A stretch of DNA of 18,055 nucleotides from an uncultured Gammaproteobacteria bacterium (lineage in GTDB: Bacteria > Pseudomonadota > Gammaproteobacteria > GCA-2729495), in NCBI GenBank assembly GCA_947258805.1, contig CAMYJV010000029.1, positions 1 through 18,055 on the forward strand. The letters are read 5' to 3'. The notes under the pieces are model-generated. The model ran no database searches and was not told where the DNA came from. It saw only the letters and a list, made by a program, of their open reading frames with translations. Shown here in pieces: positions 7,404 to 15,614 of this stretch. Positions within the stretch are counted from its first letter, which is position 1. Each line of letters opens with the position of its first letter. Position numbers and translations under genes: made by a program.

Positions 7404-9248
7404 TCAGTCCCGCAACCTGTGCCACCACCCTGGTATCGCCACGATCCCCAGGCCGAGCAAAGACCAATTGATGCTCGGCGTGCCCTGCTGCAGCAGCAAC
7501 TGTGCACCGCCGAGCAGCCACGCGAATACGCTGACGGCCGCAGCGCCGATGGTCACCAGGGCACGACCCAGCTCACGCTGCGGCACCCGGTGATCGAGTT
7601 CGAGACCCCGCGCGGTCCGGGACCAGAATCCCGGCGGGCGCACCCGATCGTAAAAGCGCATCAGCTGCACCGCATCCGTGCCAGGCAGCCACAGTGCCGT
7701 GGCAATTACGGCCACCGTCGAGACCCCGGCCATGATCAGCAGCCGCAGCCAGTCAGCGTCCACAAACAGCAGCAGCAGCGGCGCCAGAATCAGCGATACG
7801 ACGATGGCCGCGAGCTCGCTGTAGAGATTGATGCGCTCCCACAGCCAGCGCAGCACCAGGACGGCGCCAACCCCGGCACCGAACAGCAGGGAGGTGCGCC
7901 ATGCCGCCTGGATCGAGCCGAGATTGACCATGATGATCAGCGCAATCGCCAGCAGCAGCACGTTCGACCAGCGCGCGACCCGCACCAGCTCGTGGGGTGC
8001 GGCCTGCCGCCGGCGAATGCCCTCAACCCAGACTGCCTTGTACAGGTCGTTACTCCAGTAGCCCGCTCCCCAGTTCAGGTGGGTGTCGATGGTGGACGCA
8101 AGCGCCGCGAGCATTGCCGTCAGCATCAGGCCACGCGCGCCCACGGGCAGCAGGCTATCGATGCCGGTGGCGAAAGTGAGTTCCCGGCCTGCCACGAAGC
8201 CGTCCGTGACCGGTTGAGCCGGATCGAAGGGATACAGCACCAGCAACGCCACGCCGATCAGCAGCCACAGCCAGCTGCGCAGGACGATCTGGATCAACGT
8301 GAACAGCATCGCCGCTATTCGCGCCTGCCGGTCGTCGGCACAAGCCATCGTGCGCTGCGCCAGGTAACCGGTACCGTCCGCATTGACCTGGTAGAACCAC
8401 TGCAGGCCGACAATGACCAGGAACGGCATTAGCGCATCGGCCGCACCGGGCGTGAAACTCAGCAATTCGCCGGCCCGTTCCGCACCGTAGATCGACTCGA
8501 GCCTGCCCGGCAAGCCGGTGAGACCGCCGGCGGCATTGACCGCAAACCAGGCATACACGGCCGTGCCCGTCAGCATCAGCACCAGCTGCAACACATCTGT
8601 GGTGATCACGGCCCGCAGCCCGCCGGTGGTGGAATACAGTCCGACAAACGCCAGCATCAGAACAATGCTGATCAGGTTGTTGAGGGTCGGCACGGCGACC
8701 GACGGGCCCACAATGCCCGCGGTGATCTCCAGCCCGGACCATTCGACGGCCGACAGCAACGGGTCGTATACGAGGGCAGGCAACCACTCGTGCCACGGCA
8801 AGCAAAGTTAGAACAGGCGGGAGGCGCCGACCAGCACGAAAGCACGCACAATGCAGTTGATTACTGTGCCGTAGTACACGGCTTTCAGTGCGCGCAACGT
8901 CAGCGCGCCGCGGGCGCTGTAGCGCAATTGCGTGAGTTCCGCATCGGTCAGCACGCGCGCACGGCGCCATGCCGGCCCGAGCAGAAAGCCCATTAGCAGG
9001 AAGGCCAGCGCGTAGATCCACAGCCGCCACAGCGCAAACACGCCGCTGGCCGCGATCAACCCGGCCACCAGCAACGGGGTATCGGCCGCGAACTGGGTCG
9101 CCGCCATGCTCATACCGGCACGCCAGCCGCGCACCTTGCGGCCGGCGAGAAAATACTCGTCCAGGCTGCGCGACGCTCGGCGGCGCGCGGCGAAACCCGC
9201 CGCCACGCTGTAGATTAAAAAGGCGACGACGATGCCGAGATCGACCAT
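7404..9248 (-). pseudogene. Sodium:solute symporter (SSS family) interrupted by an in-frame TAA
   Basis: A 615-codon frame for a sodium-coupled symporter of the SSS/SLC5 type, likely importing a small organic solute. The start has SSS hallmarks: a first hydrophobic helix, SLDEYFLAGRKVRGW, then MSMAATQFAADTPLLVAGL. Many further membrane spans follow, with the typical helix GGLRAVITTDVLQLVLMLTG. Codon 147 (8808-8810) is TAA. The same frame continues through LCLPWHEWLPALVYDP to a normal end at 7404, with no change of frame. Only a nonsense change separates the two halves, so either the gene was recently inactivated or there is a base error. A restart at TTG 8801 could make a 465-residue C-terminal part, unlikely to transport alone. 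GGAA lies upstream of the ATG, and the esterase gene ends 44 bp before it, suggesting co-transcription and a hydrolyse-and-import pairing. Confidence 0.82.
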
Positions 9249-9292
9249 AAGAGTTCCGTTTCAGTGCCCGCCGGCCCGCCGTCCGGAATCCG

Positions 9293-10348
9293 CTAGCGCA
9301 TGGCCGCCGCCGGGATGGATGCAGGCTGCACGTGCGCATCGAAGAATGCGCCGATTTCCGCGGTAGCCTGCTCCGCTTCCGGCAAGGCCGGGTGGTCTTG
9401 CCAGACGTGCCACATGCCTTCCCAGACATCGAGGGTCACATTCACGCCATCACGACGCGCATGCCGTGCCAGGCGCACCGAGTCGCTTAACAGGCGCTCC
9501 CGTGTGCCCACCTGTATCAGCAAGGGCGGGAGACCCCTGAGCTCCGCATAGATCGGGGAGACCAGCGGATCGTCCAGCGGCCGCTCCCCCGCATACAGGC
9601 GGCTGCGTTCCGGGTTCGGCGGACCGAGCACGATGTCAGCATTCAGCAGCGTCGCCTGCGTGTCACCTTGCCCCGTCAGATCAACCGACGGCGACAGCGC
9701 AACCAGCGCGCCCGGCTGAGGCAAACCCTCGTCACGAATTCGCAAGGCCAGCGCCAGCGTGAGGCCACCGCCTGCGGAATCACCAAATACCCCGATGGAA
9801 CTCGCATTCACACCCTGCTCCAGCAGCCAGCGGTAGGCCGCGAGGGCATCGTCCAGGCCGGCCGGGAACGGGTGTTCAGGCGCGAGCCGGTATTCCACTG
9901 ACAGCACCGACATCTGCGCTGCCCGGCTCACCCGGATCGGCAGCACCAGGTTGGTCTGTGCAGAACCGAGGACGTAGCCCCCGCCGTGCAGGTAGATCAG
10001 CGCCCCGCCCGCCGCCGGCGGCCCGTCGGGCAGCCGGATCCAGTAGGCCTCCACGTCTTCGGTGTCCGCAAGCTCGAGCGAATACTCCAACCCTGACTGC
10101 TCCACGCCGCGCAGGAACACCCGGCTCAGCATCTTGCGCATGAACGCCATCTGCTCAGGATCGCTGATATCTGTAGTCCCTCGGGGCCGTGGCCGCCACG
10201 CACGGTAATGGTCCTGGGCTATCGCGCTGACCGTTGCCGGGACCGATGTCAGGGGTTTGGCCGGCGGCTCAGCCTCGGCGTGGGCACCGGCATGAGCGGA
10301 CGGTGCAAACAGTGCGCAGGCTACGGCAACTATCCGGCAGCGTTGCAT
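9293..10348 (-). CDS. Exported alpha/beta hydrolase, HSL-type esterase/lipase
   Basis: A 351-residue serine esterase of the hormone-sensitive-lipase family, expected to cleave carboxylic esters outside the cytoplasm. A signal peptide spans residues 1-20 (AVACALFAPSAHA, cut after the second AHA alanine). The oxyanion-hole motif HGGG is at 121-124, and the nucleophile elbow GDSAGG has Ser191. The acid is probably Glu284 in GTRERLLSDS (Asp289 is a possible alternative), and the base is His314 in GMWHVWQ. The sequence EYRLAPEHPFPAGLDD is also typical. The start is settled by the ribosome-binding site: GAGGAG lies six bases before ATG 10348, while in-frame ATGs at 10354 and 10405 are badly spaced or overlap the upstream gene. 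It begins 16 bp after the MDR oxidoreductase and precedes the symporter, so the three likely form one operon. Confidence 0.93.
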   Translation of the reverse strand: MQRCRIVAVACALFAPSAHAGAHAEAEPPAKPLTSVPATVSAIAQDHYRAWRPRPRGTTDISDPEQMAFMRKMLSRVFLRGVEQSGLEYSLELADTEDVEAYWIRLPDGPPAAGGALIYLHGGGYVLGSAQTNLVLPIRVSRAAQMSVLSVEYRLAPEHPFPAGLDDALAAYRWLLEQGVNASSIGVFGDSAGGGLTLALALRIRDEGLPQPGALVALSPSVDLTGQGDTQATLLNADIVLGPPNPERSRLYAGERPLDDPLVSPIYAELRGLPPLLIQVGTRERLLSDSVRLARHARRDGVNVTLDVWEGMWHVWQDHPALPEAEQATAEIGAFFDAHVQPASIPAAAMR

Positions 10349-10364
10349 GATCATCTCCTCGAAT

Positions 10365-11372
10365 TCAGATATTGACCACCAGCTTGCCGAAGTGAACACC
10401 TGCATGCAGATCCTTCAGCGCGGTCGGCGCGGCTTCAAACTCGTACTCGCGATAGATAACCGGACGGATCTCGTGTTCTGCAACGCAGTCCATCATGGCG
10501 AGAAAATCGTCGCGGTTGCCGACACTCATGCCGTGCAGATTCGCGTTGCGTTCGATCAGGTCGTAGACGCTGAGGCCCAGGCCGAAGCCCGCCAGGTAGC
10601 CTACGTTAGCGACATAGCCATTGCGGCGCAGGGCCGCAACGGACTGCGGCAGGGTGCCCTCGCCGCCGGTCTCCACCACGCACTGCACGCCGACACCGTC
10701 GGCGAATTCCCGCGCGACCAGCCCCCACTCCGGCGTCTCGCGGTAGTTAATCGCGTGATCGGCACCGAGTTCCCTCGCCCGCGCAATCTTCTCATCGCTG
10801 CCCGACGTCACGATCACATTCGCCCCGAGGGCCTTCGCAAACTGCAGCGCAAAGATCGCCACGCCACCGGTGCCCGTGGTCAGCACCCAGTCACCGGGAC
10901 CGACGCCGGCCACCTCGGTCAAACAGTTCCAGGCCGTCAGGCCGGCGCAAGGAAAACATGAGGCTTCGGCTGCGGTCAGGTGCGGCGCTACTCTTACCAG
11001 TTGATGCACGCGAAACAGCCCGTACTCCCGGAGAGTGCCGGGTGCCTCAAGCCCAAGTGACACGCTGCGCTCTGTGGTCAACGCATCGCCGCTCTGCCAC
11101 TCGGGGAAGAACAACGGACAAACCCGGTCACCGACGGCGAACTCCGTAACACCATCACCCGTCGCGGCAATCTCCCCGCCCCCGTCGGAACACGGCACGA
11201 GCGGCAAGTCAGCCGTCGGCGCAAACTCGCCGATCACGATCTGGTAGTCCCGATAATTGACCGACGCGGCACCGAAGCGCACCAGCACTTCGTCAGGCCC
11301 GGGCTCCGGGACATCCTGCTCAATGATAGCGAGCTGGTCGAGGCCAAAGGCCGGCAAATGCCACACGCGCAT
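10365..11372 (-). CDS. Zinc-independent MDR-family NAD(P)-dependent alcohol dehydrogenase / quinone reductase
   Basis: A 335-residue medium-chain dehydrogenase/reductase. The N-terminal GroES-like part contains ASVNYRDYQIVIG, PLVPCSDGGGEI and GDRVCPLF. The Rossmann part opens with VLTTGTGGVAIFALQFAK (GTGGVA, 167-172) and continues with SGSDEKIARARELGAD. The catalytic-zinc ligands of classical alcohol dehydrogenases and the structural four-cysteine lobe are absent, which places it among the quinone-reductase/MDR7-like branches. These reduce quinones, enones or aldehydes with NAD(P)H. The ATG at 11372 has GGAGA eight bases upstream; the open frame extends much further upstream, but that part is antisense to the divergent hydrolase and lacks family resemblance. 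It is the first gene of the esterase-symporter run. Substrate is unknown. Confidence 0.92.
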   Translation of the reverse strand: MRVWHLPAFGLDQLAIIEQDVPEPGPDEVLVRFGAASVNYRDYQIVIGEFAPTADLPLVPCSDGGGEIAATGDGVTEFAVGDRVCPLFFPEWQSGDALTTERSVSLGLEAPGTLREYGLFRVHQLVRVAPHLTAAEASCFPCAGLTAWNCLTEVAGVGPGDWVLTTGTGGVAIFALQFAKALGANVIVTSGSDEKIARARELGADHAINYRETPEWGLVAREFADGVGVQCVVETGGEGTLPQSVAALRRNGYVANVGYLAGFGLGLSVYDLIERNANLHGMSVGNRDDFLAMMDCVAEHEIRPVIYREYEFEAAPTALKDLHAGVHFGKLVVNI

Positions 11373-11513
11373 GGGGTTGTTCTCCGTGACCGTTCCGCTG
11401 ATGCTAGTCGCAGACCTTACACCCTGCGCCGTTATTGTTGGCGGATGGTGTCCAGGCCGCAGAGGCAACTGGCTTCTGACACAGACATCGTCACGCAACG
11501 GAGATACTGGGCC

Positions 11514-12263
11514 ATGGGGCGTATCTTGTTGAGAATTTTCACAATCCTGGTGATATTGCTGATCGCCGGACTGGCCACTTTCTACATCGTCGACGGCCAC
11601 CCGCTGGCGGAGAGCGCCGGTTATCTCGAGGGCTCGGGCTACATCGCCGAGCGGCGAAGCGACGGCGGCTGGCTGTTTCAATCCCATACACCAAACGGCC
11701 GGGGTCTGCTGATCATGCACGGGGCCCTGATCAAGCCGCAGAGCTATGCGAAGACCGCTGCCTTCTTTGCAAAACGAGGTTACACGGTGCTGCTGCCCTA
11801 CGGCGGCGCGACGCGTCTGCCCATCAACGCGCTGGATCGTGCGCGCGATGCGATCCGCGAGCTCGATCTGACACAGTGGTACAGCATCGGCCATTCCCTG
11901 GGGGGCATGGCCAGCCTGGAAGTCATCCAGCGGAATCCAGACGTGCCCTTCGTCGGTGCCGCGCTCTGGGCCAGTGGAATTCCGGCGGATTATTCGGCCG
12001 TGGCCGTCCCCATCTTGTTCCTGTGGGGTGACCACGACGACCTGCTGCCGCGATCACGTTTCGAAGCCGGCCAGGCGAAATTGCCGGACAGCGTGGAATA
12101 CGTGACAGTGGCTGGCGCCAACCACAAGGATTTTGCGATGTACGGCCACCAGTTCCTGGACGGTGAAGGACAGCTGGGCTGGGCGCAACAGATCGACGAC
12201 GCGAACCGTGTGACACTCGCATTCTTTAACCGGCTCGGCGGGGGCAAGGGACCCGACGAATAA
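11514..12263 (+). CDS. Membrane-anchored alpha/beta hydrolase
   Basis: A 249-residue alpha/beta hydrolase with an N-terminal hydrophobic helix (residues 5-25, ILLRIFTILVILLIAGLATF) that probably anchors it, catalytic domain outside, in the inner membrane. The nucleophile elbow is GHSLGG with Ser128, the acid lies in WGDHDDLLP (Asp173 or Asp175/176), and the base is His204 in GANHKDF. The layout fits the small Abhydrolase_5-type family (dienelactone-hydrolase-like). The start is ATG 11514; GGAG occurs 11 bases upstream, and the longer in-frame start at 11358 would overlap the divergent MDR gene. The intergenic space of 141 bp probably holds both promoters. Substrate is unknown: ester or lactone hydrolysis fits the neighbourhood. 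Confidence 0.88.
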   Translation: MGRILLRIFTILVILLIAGLATFYIVDGHPLAESAGYLEGSGYIAERRSDGGWLFQSHTPNGRGLLIMHGALIKPQSYAKTAAFFAKRGYTVLLPYGGATRLPINALDRARDAIRELDLTQWYSIGHSLGGMASLEVIQRNPDVPFVGAALWASGIPADYSAVAVPILFLWGDHDDLLPRSRFEAGQAKLPDSVEYVTVAGANHKDFAMYGHQFLDGEGQLGWAQQIDDANRVTLAFFNRLGGGKGPDE

Positions 12264-12264
12264 A

Positions 12265-12294
12265 AAAGGCCGGGCCCTGTGGGGCCCGGCCTTT
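12265..12294. terminator. Bidirectional rho-independent terminator
   Basis: AAAGGCCGGGCCC (12265-12277) pairs perfectly over 13 bp with GGGCCCGGCCTTT (12282-12294) around a 4-nt loop. On the minus strand the stem is followed by six Ts, and on the plus strand by TTTAC. It lies between the convergent hydrolase (+, stop at 12261-12263, just before the left arm) and the Rieske gene (-), and should stop transcription from both, more strongly for the Rieske transcript. Confidence 0.92.
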
Positions 12295-12310
12295 ACTCAT
12301 GCCCGCCGGG

Positions 12311-13468
12311 TCAGGCGCTTTTCAGTTCAGCAATTTCTTCCGGCACGCCGCGCGCCGGCGCTTCGGCCGGCGCAATCAGCGGCACCGTGTCGAGCACCCA
12401 GTTACCGGCCTCGCGTCGGCCGGGTGACGGAATAGCGTAGGCCACATCACCGCCGGTTTCCTTCAGCTTCTTGAAGTCGATGCGCCAGCCCTTGTGGTCC
12501 CACTCTTTCAGGTAGTCCCGATAGCGAACCACGGCCGCATCACCCGGCACCAGGATTTCCTTGGTGTTGGTGTTCGGCGTGCGAATCGGATTCAGGCCCT
12601 CCAGCACGGTCACGTCTTCGTGTACCACCTGCAGCGTGACTTCCTCGATGCGCGCATCGTGCTTATCGTCCATCAGCCAATTGCGCATGTTGATGAAGAA
12701 GACCTTGGTCAGTCCGTCGTTCACCGGCGCTTCGAACATGTACTGGTGGAAGGAGTTCGTGGCCGTCAGGTCGATCCACGTAACCAGCTGATTCGGACCC
12801 TGGAACCAGGAGCCGGCAGCGCCGACGCGCTCACCGGTCTTCTGTTCGTTCAACGCCGTGTCGTGTTCAAGCTTCTCACCGAAGGGCTCGTAGAATTTTG
12901 CTCCCCAAGGGATGTCGGTGGTAGGCACAGGCGTGCGCTGTTTCTCCGGCGACATCATCGGCGCGCCCTGCATCGGGTGGACGAACTCATTGTGAATCGG
13001 GTCCATGCCATTTTCGATGGACCGCTCGTAGTAGGCCTTCAGTTCGTAGACATATAGCTGTGTCTTCCACTCGCCGTTGTCGTACTCCTCGATCTCGTAA
13101 ATCGGTGGGCGCTCGTTCTCTGGCAGGTCACCGAGAAAGGCAAACACGATGCCGTACTTCTCTTCCACCGGGTAGCTGTCGACCTTCGCCCGTGCCGGGG
13201 GCTTAATACCTTTCAACGATGGAATCTTGGCGCACTTGCCGTCACCGCCGAACTCCCAGCCGTGATATGGGCAAATGGCATTGCCGCCCCTCACCCGGCC
13301 CTGCGACAGCGACCCGCCGCGGTGCACGCAGGTGTCGGACAGCACGTGGGCCGCGCCGTCTTCATCCCGGAATGATATGAACGGCAGACCCAGTAGCTCT
13401 ATGCGCAGCGGCTTGTCAGCCGTGATTTCCTCAGCGCGCGCGATGGGATACCAGAAGTTGATGTACAT
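12311..13468 (-). CDS. Rieske [2Fe-2S] non-heme iron oxygenase, alpha (catalytic) subunit
   Basis: A 385-residue aromatic-ring-hydroxylating or demethylating oxygenase. The Rieske cluster ligands are Cys47-x-His49 and Cys66-xx-His69 (CVHRGG ... CPYHGW). The mononuclear iron site shows the NGMDPIHNEFVHP pattern with His159 and His164 as ligands and Asp156 as the usual electron-transfer bridge; the third ligand, an aspartate in the C-terminal half, is not assigned here. Such enzymes insert oxygen into aromatic, steroid or N/O-methyl substrates and need a ferredoxin and a reductase. Neither is encoded in this window, so electrons must come from elsewhere. The ATG at 13468 is set by a strong AGAGGAG six bases upstream. 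The gene is divergent from the cupin gene and ends at a strong terminator, so it is monocistronic. Confidence 0.95.
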   Translation of the reverse strand: MYINFWYPIARAEEITADKPLRIELLGLPFISFRDEDGAAHVLSDTCVHRGGSLSQGRVRGGNAICPYHGWEFGGDGKCAKIPSLKGIKPPARAKVDSYPVEEKYGIVFAFLGDLPENERPPIYEIEEYDNGEWKTQLYVYELKAYYERSIENGMDPIHNEFVHPMQGAPMMSPEKQRTPVPTTDIPWGAKFYEPFGEKLEHDTALNEQKTGERVGAAGSWFQGPNQLVTWIDLTATNSFHQYMFEAPVNDGLTKVFFINMRNWLMDDKHDARIEEVTLQVVHEDVTVLEGLNPIRTPNTNTKEILVPGDAAVVRYRDYLKEWDHKGWRIDFKKLKETGGDVAYAIPSPGRREAGNWVLDTVPLIAPAEAPARGVPEEIAELKSA

Positions 13469-13474
13469 GCCCTG

Positions 13475-13481
13475 CTCCTCT
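13475..13481 (-). promoter_or_regulatory. Strong ribosome-binding site of the Rieske gene
   Basis: The minus strand reads AGAGGAG six bases before ATG 13468. It decides this start over the in-frame upstream codon at 13498, which lacks such a site. Confidence 0.8.
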
Positions 13482-13508
13482 GGGCGGTCTGCGACCACCC
13501 GGCAAAAA

Positions 13509-13539
13509 TGCTGCTAACTATTCTAGTTTCGAAGCAGCA
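13509..13539. promoter_or_regulatory. 31-bp imperfect palindrome between divergent Rieske and cupin genes (candidate operator)
   Basis: TGCTGCT-AACTA (13509-13520), centre TTC, then TAGTT-TCGA-AGCAGCA (13524-13539). The arms match over 12 bp except for a 4-nt TCGA insertion in the right arm. The minus strand carries TAGAAT (13520-13525) inside the palindrome, a plausible -10 box about 50 bp before the Rieske start, though no good -35 is visible. Such a site suits a dimeric repressor or activator serving one or both divergent genes. No regulator gene lies in the window. Confidence 0.4.
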
Positions 13540-13683
13540 GATGAAAGAGATTATGGCAGGTGTGCACAACAGAAGTTGATGGCGCTCTATCCGCAGTGCG
13601 GTCACCGGCGGGATACTTTCCTGGCAAAACCGATTGCATCGCAGCGGCGAAGTTGTCAGAAGTCGCCACTGCAGATTGCCGTT

Positions 13684-14559
13684 ATGCCCCCGTTAGATTA
13701 CGCGCTGGACTCAATCACCGACCGCCTGGCTTCCCCCAGGTTCGGCCACCGCACGACCGTCCCGGCCGCCCGGCCGCTGGAACAGCCGCTGGTCTTCGAC
13801 TACACCGGGCTGTGGCAACACACGCTGCCGATGCTGGATATGCTGCGCGCCCGCTATGGGCATCTGCCGGTGGACCAGCTCGGCGGCAGCTACGGCTGGT
13901 CGGTGCGCCACACCCAGTCGGCGGCCTACGAGCGCTTGCAGATTAATACGTTGGCAGAATACATCGACGCGTTTCGGTCGGGCGGCGTGAAGCTGCCCTA
14001 CCTGCGACACCTGTCATTGAACCGGGGCCTGCCGGCGCTCCGGCCGCACATCAAAGATCCCGCGGAATTTCGCCCAAACTGGGTCGACTTCAAATGGCTT
14101 GACCGACTGGGTGGGCCGGAACTGTTTATCGGTCAGCGGGGCACCGGCTTCGGCTGGCTGCACCAGGACCACGCGAGCGTCCACGTGGGTTTCGTGCAAT
14201 TACAGGGCGAAAAGGAATTTGTATTGTTCCCGCCCACCGACGGTCCGAATCTTTATCACACCGCCGGCCAGCAGTTCCCTTACCAGCAGCGCAACTCCTG
14301 GCTGAAGTTCCACGACCTGGAGAACGACACAAAGTATCCGTTGCTACGTCACACGAACCCGCGGCGGCTGGTGCTGAAGGCCGGCCAGGCGTTGCTGATG
14401 CCTGCCGACTGGTGGCACACCACGTTGAACCTCAGCGACAGCGTCAGCTACAGCATCCGGATCGTGAATCGCACCAACATTGGTCGCGTCATCGGGCAGC
14501 ATCTGCAAGGTGTCGGCCGCCTCGCAAGGAAAGTGCTCTCAGGCGCGAATGCCGCCTAG
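13684..14559 (+). CDS. Cupin_8/JmjC-like Fe(II)/2-oxoglutarate-dependent oxygenase
   Basis: A 291-residue cupin-like protein of the JmjC-related type. The facial iron triad is visible as His160-x-Asp162 in GFGWLHQDHAS and a distal His245 in LLMPADWWHTTLNL. Surrounding features also fit: QLQGEKEFVLFPP, KAGQALLMPADWWH and VSYSIRIVN. Bacterial members are usually hydroxylases acting on proteins or small molecules with 2-oxoglutarate and oxygen. The start at ATG 13684 is chosen because upstream codons (in-frame ATG at 13576) give residues unlike a folded protein. No strong ribosome-binding site is seen, so the start is uncertain. It is divergent from the Rieske gene, 215 bp away, and convergent with the second LLM gene. 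The true substrate is unknown. Confidence 0.85.
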   Translation: MPPLDYALDSITDRLASPRFGHRTTVPAARPLEQPLVFDYTGLWQHTLPMLDMLRARYGHLPVDQLGGSYGWSVRHTQSAAYERLQINTLAEYIDAFRSGGVKLPYLRHLSLNRGLPALRPHIKDPAEFRPNWVDFKWLDRLGGPELFIGQRGTGFGWLHQDHASVHVGFVQLQGEKEFVLFPPTDGPNLYHTAGQQFPYQQRNSWLKFHDLENDTKYPLLRHTNPRRLVLKAGQALLMPADWWHTTLNLSDSVSYSIRIVNRTNIGRVIGQHLQGVGRLARKVLSGANAA

Positions 14560-14590
14560 CAGTTGCAGCTCGCGCCGGTCACCCAACGGA

Positions 14591-15607
14591 CTATGACCGT
14601 AAGGCGGGTATTACCCGCTCGCCGATCAGCCTGATGCCATGCGCCTGGTGCTTCTTCAGCTCCAGCGATATTTCGGTGCAACCCGCGGCTTTCAGTTCCA
14701 GCAGGTGCTCCAGCACGTGGTCCATATTGTCGGTTGCTGCCGTCAGCGTCAGGTGATCGACGCAATCGTCCAGGATCCGGTCCGGCAGGCCGTCTACTGA
14801 ATCTGCGTCTTTGGCCGCCATCGCGTAAATCTGCGGCACGTGATCCAGGATCAGCTGGAAGTCTTCCGGGCTCATGAACTCGCTCATCATGTATTCGCGG
14901 AACAGCGCACGGAAACCGATCCAGCGTTTCGCCTCGTGGCGGGCCTCGGCAAGATCGTCGTAGACATACCAGGCCATGAAGTTGTTTAAGCGGAACTCGC
15001 CGGGATCCCGCCCGAAGTCTGACAGGTGGCCCCGCACCGCCCCGATTGCCTCTGTCGCCAGGGCGGGAGACAGATCGCTCATCATGATGCCGTCGGATGC
15101 ACGCGCCGACATTTTCAGCATCTGCGGGCGATTGGCTGCCGCGTAGACCGTGGGCGGCGGCGCGGTCACCCACTGCGGGTCGTAGTCGTTGATCTGGTAC
15201 AGCTCACCTTTGTAGCTGAACGGCCGCTGGTGAATGCAGCCCATCACGATGTCGATGGCCTCGCGCACCGCGCGCACCCGCCGGGAGCGGTCGATCTCCA
15301 GGGCCATGGTGACTTCACCGCCACCACCGATGATGGCCTGCGCGCGCCCGGGGCAGATCTCGTTCAGCGTCAGCAGGTTCATCGCAATGCGAAACGGGTG
15401 CAGCTCGTAAGGGCTCAGCGCAATGGGCCCAACACGAATGCGACGCGTGACTTCGGCGAGTTTGGCCAGGTTGGAGAACGGGTCGCGCCCGTCGAGATAG
15501 CTCGCGCACCAGATGGCCCGAATGCCGTTCGCTTCGGCCAGCAGGCCCAGCTCGGCCAGTTCCGCGGGTGTCAGGTGGGAGTCTAGGACCAGGTCTATGT
15601 CCATCAT
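14591..15607 (-). CDS. LLM class flavin-dependent oxidoreductase (luciferase-like monooxygenase), copy 2
   Basis: A 338-residue luciferase-like TIM-barrel flavoenzyme. It starts MMDIDLVLDSHLTPAELAEL, followed by AEANGIRAIWCASY, IRVGPIALSPYELHPFRIA and a glycine-rich turn (IIGGGGEV). It ends in RLIGERVIPALRS. Compared with the plus-strand paralogue at 1546-2631, start, barrel strands and C-terminus align well, but this copy lacks the insert after the glycine-rich turn and the middle differs, so the two probably prefer different substrates. Two adjacent ATGs (15607, 15604) can start it; GAGAG lies just upstream. It is the last gene of a tight unit, beginning 7 bp after the thermonuclease stop. 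Cofactor may be FMN or F420; no cofactor genes are nearby. Confidence 0.9.
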   Translation of the reverse strand: MMDIDLVLDSHLTPAELAELGLLAEANGIRAIWCASYLDGRDPFSNLAKLAEVTRRIRVGPIALSPYELHPFRIAMNLLTLNEICPGRAQAIIGGGGEVTMALEIDRSRRVRAVREAIDIVMGCIHQRPFSYKGELYQINDYDPQWVTAPPPTVYAAANRPQMLKMSARASDGIMMSDLSPALATEAIGAVRGHLSDFGRDPGEFRLNNFMAWYVYDDLAEARHEAKRWIGFRALFREYMMSEFMSPEDFQLILDHVPQIYAMAAKDADSVDGLPDRILDDCVDHLTLTAATDNMDHVLEHLLELKAAGCTEISLELKKHQAHGIRLIGERVIPALRS

Positions 15608-15614
15608 TCACTCT

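Noticed and set aside
7218..8432. Plus-strand open frame of about 400 codons
   Set aside because: Antisense to the symporter; the product is rich in Gln, Arg and His with no domain pattern, typical of a high-GC shadow frame.
8155..9429. Minus-strand open frame of about 420 codons across the symporter start
   Set aside because: It is offset from the symporter frame, Arg/Cys/Gly-rich, and the real symporter motifs lie in the other frame.
11373..12035. Long upstream extension of the MDR dehydrogenase frame
   Set aside because: It is antisense to the alpha/beta hydrolase and has no resemblance to MDR proteins; a good ribosome-binding site supports the start at 11372.
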